From contig JAKVAS010000021.1 of assembly GCA_022448165.1 (NCBI GenBank), positions 1 through 35,724 on the forward strand: a stretch of 35,724 bases of DNA, read 5' to 3'. This document shows, in pieces, positions 29,208 to 35,724 of the stretch; position 1 is the first letter of the stretch; each line of letters begins with the position of its first letter. The DNA is from Crocinitomicaceae bacterium. Lineage in GTDB: Bacteria; Bacteroidota; Bacteroidia; Flavobacteriales_D; Crocinitomicaceae. The notes under the pieces were generated by a model. That model saw only the letters and a list, made by a program, of their open reading frames with translations. It did no database searches and was not told the DNA's origin. The translations under genes were made by a program, and so were the position numbers.

Positions 29208-29388
29208 CGATAGTTATTATCTTAAACCTATACCCAAGCAGAATAAATAGACTTGTAATCAGTATGAAATATTCAGTCCATACTACTTTTTGTGTTGTTT
29301 GCTCATAATGATGCAGTTACAGTTTGTAGAGCCAATTACTTCTAGTTGAATATTCCTGAAAGTTGAGAGAAATTACAAATAGAGTGTT

Positions 29389-29958
29389 ATGAAAAAATGT
29401 ACTTGGGCAACCAAACACAAATTGGAAGAAGAATATCACGACATAGAATGGGGAGTTCCCATTTATGATGATAGATTATTATTCGAATTTATAATACTTG
29501 AGGGGGCTCAAGCAGGATTGAGTTGGACAACTGTTTTAGTTAAAAGAGAGCATTATCGAAAGGTCTTTGATAATTTTGAAGCAACTAAAATTGTCAAATA
29601 CGATCAAAAGAAAATAGATCAATTATTAAGTGACCCAGGAATTATAAGGAACAAATTAAAAATAAATTCTGTTGTTACTAATGCTAAGGTTTTTCTTGAA
29701 ATTCAGAAAGAGTATGGAAGTTTTGCAAAGTTTATTTGGGGATTTGTAGATGGAAAGCCGATTCAAAATAAATGGAGAAACTTTGCTGATATCCCCAGCA
29801 AAAATGAAATTTCTGATTTGATGAGTAAGAGCCTAAAGAAAAAAGGGTTTAAATTTATTGGAACTACAATTTGTTATGCGTTTATGCAAGCAGTAGGAAT
29901 GGTAAATGACCACACAACAGATTGTTTTAGATATAATGAAATTAAGGATATGAAATGA
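29389..29958 (+). CDS. tag: DNA-3-methyladenine glycosylase I
   Basis: CTWATKHKLEEEYHDIEWGVPIYDDRLLFEFIILEGAQAGLSWTTVLVKREHYRKVFDNF ... FIGTTICYAFMQAVGMVNDHTTDCF. Confidence 0.95.
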   Translation: MKKCTWATKHKLEEEYHDIEWGVPIYDDRLLFEFIILEGAQAGLSWTTVLVKREHYRKVFDNFEATKIVKYDQKKIDQLLSDPGIIRNKLKINSVVTNAKVFLEIQKEYGSFAKFIWGFVDGKPIQNKWRNFADIPSKNEISDLMSKSLKKKGFKFIGTTICYAFMQAVGMVNDHTTDCFRYNEIKDMK

Positions 29959-30027
29959 GTGTTTTACAAATTGTATTGTAAAGCAGAGCCAGTAAGTTTA
30001 AACGAAAAATGATTGATTCGGTATGTC

Positions 30028-31761
30028 TTAGTTGAGTACATAATTCCCCTTGTCATCGTAATTGTAGTTTGTGTATTTGATCGCTTGAACGATTTTTCCG
30101 TGTTCATTAATTAGCCCGAATTTACCATTTAGTTGAACCAAAGCACGATTGTTTCGATAGGCCCGAATTTTTTCGAATTTTGCTGGAATGACGAGTTTAC
30201 CTTTTGTATCAACTAAACCATATTTGCCCGCTTTTATGTAGAATGATAGACCATTAGATTGCGGAATTAGCTTGCCAAAATGGTGTTTGTATTTTCCTCC
30301 TGATCCGACATTATAGATGAAATGTTCATCCTTATCATTTCCATAATGAATCATGGAATCAATCCACTTAATATAGGTGTAATTAGGTTCAATAATGACC
30401 TTACCCGATCTATCTACCAGTCCGCGCCCATTATCTTTGGTTACTTCAATGAAGTTTTGATGCAAACGTCCAATACTATTGTATACAATAGGGCATAGTA
30501 TTTCACCTGATTGATTGATAAAACCCCATTTGTTATTCTTTTTTATGCAGGCAATTTCGTTGCTGAAAATATCTATGTGTGAATATTGGGGAGGTAATAA
30601 TACTTGTCCAGTAGCATTCATCAACCCCGAATACAGCATTTTTCCATTAGGTTCATTAACATATTTAGTGAATACAATGAAGCTATCTCTCCTATAATTG
30701 ATAGTTTCTGCTTCCAGTTCAAAGGGGACAATTTGTCTTCCTTGTAAATTTAAATACCCATTACGCTGTTGACGATCACGTACTATAAACCCATGTTTAA
30801 AGGAGGAAATGGATGAAAATATAGCTGGCGTCAATTCTTTAAGCTGACGAGAAAGAAGCCCTTGAAAGAGTGTGTCATTTTTGTACTCAGTATAAAGGAT
30901 CAAATCACTATAGCGTGTATCGCGAATGGATTGATAGCTATTAGAATGTAAAGGTGTTCCGAATCGATCTATAAAGGATACAGTTCCTAGCGTGATTTCT
31001 GCATATCGATTCTTGCTAATGCGCTTTAAGTGAATACGTGAACCTGGCATGGTTAATTGAAAGGTGCTATCATATATAGCGTATGGCTTGAGTTGGTTTA
31101 CACGCTCTTTGTGAATGTTCTCATTACTAATCGGTCTTATATCCGAATAATTATAAAGGCGTAGATCTCGTTCAACTAAATACTCTCCGTGAGCATAATC
31201 AATAGTATGATGATTCATGGGGATCGCAATGTTTCCAAGAGTATCTAAAATTCCATAGAGCGAGATGGTCATCTCAGGCATTTCGGTACGTTGTTCTGGT
31301 TTGAACAATCTTGAAACTCGATAACCGTAACCATTTAGTTCTTTTACCTCTTGTTCGTAGGGTTGAAATCCTTGATTCCGAACAAAGTTCAAGCGTTCTT
31401 GGTGCGTGATTGTTTTGCAAGAGTTCGGTGAAGTTAATTCGATCTCTTGTAAGTTTGTAACACCATAATTTGCTGTAATTTCCCCTGTTAAATTTCGTAT
31501 AAGATAGCCGTTTGATCGATTAATCATCATAGCGTCGTGAAACGAAGAACCGCCACGGGGATACACTGCATCAAGCAAAGCTCCTTGATTCAAGGACTGG
31601 GAATAGTAGTCTACCTCAATGATTTGAACGTCATTGTAAAACGGAAAATAGTAAACGGGAAGTGATGCCTCATGAATATCAGATAGTAGTTTTGGACCAA
31701 GCGGAAATTCTTGTGTAAGACCACTGAATGACAATAAAATAAAGTAAAAGAGCGTTTTCAT
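30028..31761 (-). CDS. Exported WG-repeat protein
   Basis: Start set to 31761 (MKTLFYFILLSFSGLTQE). WG-type repeats: KKNNKWGFINQSGEILCPIVYNSIG, NGRGLVDRSGKVIIEPNYTYI, KAGKYGLVDTKGKLVIPAKFEKI, NGKFGLINEHGKIVQAIKYT. Confidence 0.88.
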   Translation of the reverse strand: MKTLFYFILLSFSGLTQEFPLGPKLLSDIHEASLPVYYFPFYNDVQIIEVDYYSQSLNQGALLDAVYPRGGSSFHDAMMINRSNGYLIRNLTGEITANYGVTNLQEIELTSPNSCKTITHQERLNFVRNQGFQPYEQEVKELNGYGYRVSRLFKPEQRTEMPEMTISLYGILDTLGNIAIPMNHHTIDYAHGEYLVERDLRLYNYSDIRPISNENIHKERVNQLKPYAIYDSTFQLTMPGSRIHLKRISKNRYAEITLGTVSFIDRFGTPLHSNSYQSIRDTRYSDLILYTEYKNDTLFQGLLSRQLKELTPAIFSSISSFKHGFIVRDRQQRNGYLNLQGRQIVPFELEAETINYRRDSFIVFTKYVNEPNGKMLYSGLMNATGQVLLPPQYSHIDIFSNEIACIKKNNKWGFINQSGEILCPIVYNSIGRLHQNFIEVTKDNGRGLVDRSGKVIIEPNYTYIKWIDSMIHYGNDKDEHFIYNVGSGGKYKHHFGKLIPQSNGLSFYIKAGKYGLVDTKGKLVIPAKFEKIRAYRNNRALVQLNGKFGLINEHGKIVQAIKYTNYNYDDKGNYVLN

Positions 31762-32481
31762 GTCAATTAGTACATTTTTGGAGAAGGTTGGTTCAATACT
31801 TAGAACGTATGTATGAAGGTGGAGCCGCAATAATTGGTCATCAAAGAACTGTTATTTATTTGCGACGGATCTTTTTAGAGTGTCTTTAATATTAGGAGGA
31901 GAGCCTAGGTTGAAATAACGATTGAAGGAAAATCTGCCATCTATGGAAAAAAGATCTCATCCATTTTTTGATTGGCTAAATAAAGTGCATGGTATTATAA
32001 GGTAAGTAAGAAGTATTTTTGCGTAGGGATGAGCTTTATGTTTAAACGTGATATTTAATCCTTTTCTTATATAAAGGGTTGGTTTTAACATTTTAGCACT
32101 ATTATGACAACAATAGTAAACCATTTTTATATCATCAAATTAGGTGTGATTTCGTTTTAGTAGATCTAAATTTTATAGCATTCTTTCAGAGAGTATATAA
32201 AAGTAAATCCTTTTAATAGCTTCTTTTATTCTTTCTTATTTAGTTTTAAATTTAAGTTTTTGTAACCTTAAGATGTGAACAAAGGTGGCGTACAATTATG
32301 GTTGTATTATGATTCAATATTTGAAGAGGAGGGAATCGATTTACATCAATTACTGCCTCTGAAAGTCTTGATTTAGATTTAAAATAATAAACTGCGAATA
32401 GCAATAAATTGATAGACTAAACCGATTACTATGATATATTAGTTGAAAGGTTGTGATACGTCAGATAAACCTAAAATTTAT

Positions 32482-32973
32482 ATGAAAAAACTCATCATAG
32501 TCGGTAGTTCAAGAAATGATGGAGATACTAGAATTCTGGCTAATGAACTTGGTGCGAAATCAAAATGGGATTTAATAGATTTGAATGATTATGATATTGG
32601 GTATTATGATTATGAACATCAAAATATTAATGACGATTATTTGAAATTAATGCGTCAAATAATTAGTAACTATGAAGTTTTGATATTTGTAACTCCCGTA
32701 TATTGGTATTCAATGAGTGGAGTGATGAAAGTCTTTTTTGATAGAATAACGGATCTATTAACGATTGAAAAAGAACTTGGTAGAAAGTTACGCGGTAAAA
32801 GTATGGCAGTAATTAGTTGTTCGAATGGAAGTAATCTAGGTGATGCTTTTTGGCTACCTTTTTCTGAAACAGCGAAATATCTGGGGATGCAATATCTTGG
32901 AGATATGCACACTATTGCTGGAGAAAAAAATGGACTCAATTTAGAGAAGTTTATTAATGATATTGAAAAATAA
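32482..32973 (+). CDS. NAD(P)H-dependent FMN reductase / flavodoxin-like oxidoreductase
   Basis: Start chosen at ATG 32482 (MKKLIIVGSSRNDGDTRILANELG); VTPVYWYSMSGVMKVFFDRITDLL. Confidence 0.88.
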   Translation: MKKLIIVGSSRNDGDTRILANELGAKSKWDLIDLNDYDIGYYDYEHQNINDDYLKLMRQIISNYEVLIFVTPVYWYSMSGVMKVFFDRITDLLTIEKELGRKLRGKSMAVISCSNGSNLGDAFWLPFSETAKYLGMQYLGDMHTIAGEKNGLNLEKFINDIEK

Positions 32974-32985
32974 CTAGGTACTAAA

Positions 32986-33609
32986 ATGAATAGAATACTT
33001 AGATATAAACTGTACTCTCTTCTATTGATAATGGTTGTTGTCAACTTTATATGTGACTTACTTTTATTTCGTGATTTTGCTGGGGCAAATATTGATTTCT
33101 CTATTGATAAATTAAAAGAGACTCCGATTGAAATGATCAAATATGGATCGTTGATTGGTGTATTAGCATTATCGATGTTACTAACACCAGTATACGGGTG
33201 GATTAAAAATAAGGTGTTGAGTTTTTGGATTGTTTTACCATATTTTCTATTTGTTTTGGGGTGTGTCTTGTTTCATGGGATGTTTTATTTCTTAGGTGTT
33301 GCGTTACACAATAATAATCTGATTTTGTTTTCCAAGATCGAATCATTTATTGAAATATTAGGTCCACTAGTTTTTTTATCTGGATTTATTTTAACCGTAA
33401 CATTGGCTATCAATAGATACAGGAGTATAATTTTCTTTCCTTGGTGGGCGTTTTTATTATTTCCTCTATTCTCAATGATATTTTTCGGAGTTATACTTAA
33501 TAGAGTGATTTATATACCAGAACCCGTTGGGGGGTATTATGCGGTTCTGTCAGGAACGATTCCTATTTTTGTGTTTAATATCTCTAAGACAAGTTTCCAT
33601 TCTAAATAA
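32986..33609 (+). CDS. Multi-pass membrane protein, unknown function
   Basis: About 5-6 hydrophobic segments; ATG start 13 nt after the preceding stop. Confidence 0.7.
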   Translation: MNRILRYKLYSLLLIMVVVNFICDLLLFRDFAGANIDFSIDKLKETPIEMIKYGSLIGVLALSMLLTPVYGWIKNKVLSFWIVLPYFLFVLGCVLFHGMFYFLGVALHNNNLILFSKIESFIEILGPLVFLSGFILTVTLAINRYRSIIFFPWWAFLLFPLFSMIFFGVILNRVIYIPEPVGGYYAVLSGTIPIFVFNISKTSFHSK

Positions 33610-33761
33610 TAAAGCGTGAAATGGATAATTTACATGCAGGTTTGTTGTTCGTTTTTATTTTCCTCCAGAATGGTATGCAGTGTTTTTTAGCCTGATTAGG
33701 TTCGAAGGATTTATATTTTGAAGTCCTTTAACGGGAATATAGAAAGTTAGGAAAAGGGCAA

Positions 33762-34703
33762 TTAGATGCCGACTTGACTTAGAGTAGTTGTTATTTGTTT
33801 GGCTATTTTCGTTACAACTGGAATGGCGACAGAATTACCCATTTGGCGATACATTTGAGTTCTTGAAACTGGGAACTTAAAATCCATTGGAAATCCCATG
33901 ATCGCTTTGCATTCATTTTCTGATAATAAACGCAAACCAGTGTTCCCATCATTCACAAAAGTGCCGGTAAGTCTCTGTATTTTATGATACGTAGATACTA
34001 GTGTTTTAACTTGAATATCTGAATTTTTATCTATTATCTGAGGCCTTCCGTCTTGTTTCTTGTATATATATGATTTCTGCAAGTGATTAGAAATTGTATA
34101 TCCTTCGTCGTGTTGTTCAACAAACTGACCTATTCCAACCCTTTTTTTATTCTTTTGGGGCCACTCAAAAATAAAATCATCTGATTTATGGACCTTTTCA
34201 CTAAACCCGACAATGTAAATTCGTTTTCTATGTTGAGGAACGCCATAATCTGCTGAATCTAAAATCTTCGTCTCAACTTTATAGTTCAGTTCTGTCTCAA
34301 GAGTTTTGATTATTTGTTTAAATGTTTTTCCACCATCATGGTTTACCAACCCGGCTACATTTTCCAACAAAAAAGCTTCAGGTTTTTTGGCTTCTAATAT
34401 TCTTACAATATCAAAAAATAGAGTTCCTTGTGTTGGATGCTCAAATCCTTGTCTTTTACCTATTGTGCTAAATGGTTGACAAGGAAAGCCTCCAGTTAAC
34501 ACGTTATGGTTTGGGATGTCCTCCTCAGAAATTTTTGTGATATCACCGTATGGCGTTTCACCAAAATTTGCGAGATAAGTCTTTTGACTATGAATGTCCC
34601 ATTCAGAACTAAAAACACATTTGCAGTTATTTTTTTCAAAGGCGATTCTAATTCCTCCAACCCCAGCAAATAAATCAATAAACTTATACTTCTTACGAGC
34701 CAT
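33762..34703 (-). CDS. DNA (cytosine-5-)-methyltransferase
   Basis: C5-MTase motifs I FIDLFAGVGGIRIAFE, IV GGFPCQPFS, VI LLENVAGL, VIII QHRKRIYIVGF, X QMGNSVAIPV. Confidence 0.97.
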   Translation of the reverse strand: MARKKYKFIDLFAGVGGIRIAFEKNNCKCVFSSEWDIHSQKTYLANFGETPYGDITKISEEDIPNHNVLTGGFPCQPFSTIGKRQGFEHPTQGTLFFDIVRILEAKKPEAFLLENVAGLVNHDGGKTFKQIIKTLETELNYKVETKILDSADYGVPQHRKRIYIVGFSEKVHKSDDFIFEWPQKNKKRVGIGQFVEQHDEGYTISNHLQKSYIYKKQDGRPQIIDKNSDIQVKTLVSTYHKIQRLTGTFVNDGNTGLRLLSENECKAIMGFPMDFKFPVSRTQMYRQMGNSVAIPVVTKIAKQITTTLSQVGI

Positions 34704-34783
34704 TAATTTGATGAAAATTATGAATTTTAAACTTTGGTTGAATCAATTGCAAATCTACATATAAAATTTGCCTTTTCCTGTAA

Positions 34784-35724
34784 TTACATGATTACGGGCA
34801 CTTTTAATTGAATCCTTTTACCTCGTTGTTTTGATGGATATGTCCACCCAAATGGTACTCCAAAAACTTTTTTCGATTTTTTCGTAATCAAGGCAATATA
34901 TTCACTCATTGAATAAAATGATACATCATTTCCCTTTTTGATTAAAAGGTAGTTTGACACTTGCAATTCGGGAACCGTTAAATTCAATTCATCATGCATT
35001 CCGCGTAAAGTCCAATTATTAAAAACGTCTTTTTTCTCATTGAGAAGCTTAGTAAACTCGTCTATGGAATAGCCTTTTGGGAGATGAGTCAAAAGATCTT
35101 TAGCAGAAGGGGTGCTTTGAAAGTAGTTAAAGTAATCTGCTAATTTTGTTTTTTCACATTTTAATATCCGTATAAAATCAAATGCTGTATAATCATGACA
35201 TGAAACGCGAGTTTTATTAGTATTCTTTAATGAAAGAGTTTCTACAATTTTTTTATTATCGAAAGTTTCAATTGTTATTATTATATCAGTTTTGGGTGTT
35301 CCGCCATTCATTAACAATGGAACCGAATTGGATGCATTTATTTTAAGTACATTATTTATACTGATTCCTTTATCCCTTAAGATCTTCTTTAAAACTAGTT
35401 TAAATGTGCTGCTAATTTCTGATGTATGATCTTTAAATTTGATTAGGTTGTTGTAGTCAGATAACATTGAAACCAAATCTTTTTCATAGGAATTACCTCT
35501 TTTGCCATAATAACTACCTTTTTGTTTCATTGTCATTAATGTAAGCGCCTTTTCTTTGCTATCTTTTTCTTCCGTTTTTAGGTGAAGAACATCGTATTTA
35601 TGTCCCTCTAGAAATGAGGTGAATTCTGAAAAGGTTAATAAATGAGTTGCTGGACAATAATACTCTTTAGTTTTAATTTTTTCTCTTGTCTGAATAAAAT
35701 CACTCTTTTTCAATTCTTCGTCTG
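34784..35724 (-). CDS. Putative type II restriction endonuclease, MspI-like; N-terminus truncated by window edge
   Basis: Reading frame stays open to base 35724 (…DEELKKSDF), so the listed TTG start is probably internal. NGGTPKTDIIITIETFDNKKIVETLSLKNTNKTRVSCHDY and C-terminal FGVPFGWTYPSKQRGKRIQLKVPV resemble R.MspI (recalled GGSPKTDATIRFTF...LNIKHSSKKKVSIAEYD and GLNWTYASGSKAKKMQFKG); adjacent to a C5-MTase. Confidence 0.75.
   Translation of the reverse strand, partial: DEELKKSDFIQTREKIKTKEYYCPATHLLTFSEFTSFLEGHKYDVLHLKTEEKDSKEKALTLMTMKQKGSYYGKRGNSYEKDLVSMLSDYNNLIKFKDHTSEISSTFKLVLKKILRDKGISINNVLKINASNSVPLLMNGGTPKTDIIITIETFDNKKIVETLSLKNTNKTRVSCHDYTAFDFIRILKCEKTKLADYFNYFQSTPSAKDLLTHLPKGYSIDEFTKLLNEKKDVFNNWTLRGMHDELNLTVPELQVSNYLLIKKGNDVSFYSMSEYIALITKKSKKVFGVPFGWTYPSKQRGKRIQLKVPVIM

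Noticed and set aside
1-35724. CRISPR arrays, tRNA or rRNA genes, transposases or IS ends
   Set aside because: None recognised by eye on either strand; no regular spacer arrays or integrase/transposase ORFs in the track.

Overview
This 35.7-kb AT-rich window looks like Bacteroidota/Flavobacteriales chromosome (Crocinitomicaceae-like is a guess). Evidence includes T9SS-type C-terminal domains, Bacteroidota-type dcw gene content and order, the FtsZ tail ...[10 protein letters not shown] and a TTG-N19-TAnnTTTG-like promoter at rplU. Left part (0-10.4 kb): 3' part of dinB (runs off the left edge), a decayed T9SS-CTD remnant, msrA, a TPR protein, a lipoprotein, a double OmpA-like protein, serS, rpmA, rplU, two small exported proteins and a DMT transporter. 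Centre (10.6-27.0 kb): an almost gapless division/cell-wall cluster mraZ-rsmH-ftsL-like-ftsI-murE-mraY-murD-[156-aa unknown]-ftsW-murG-murC-ftsQ-ftsA-[~200 nt structured spacer]-ftsZ-yqeY. Right part (27.1-35.7 kb): accessory genes including a lipoprotein ORF split by an in-frame TAG, a T9SS cargo protein, tag, a WG-repeat protein, an FMN reductase-like protein, and a restriction-modification pair (C5 cytosine methyltransferase plus MspI-like endonuclease, truncated by the right edge). Best leads: (1) tandem covarying double hairpins between ftsA and ftsZ; (2) a 156-aa protein between murD and ftsW that looks like a degenerate MurD C-terminal domain; (3) two oppositely oriented pairs of 10-bp-spaced AGTGGTA boxes upstream of mraZ; (4) the TAG-interrupted lipoprotein; (5) the MspI-like R-M pair. 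All calls come from reading the sequence; no database search or folding program was run.
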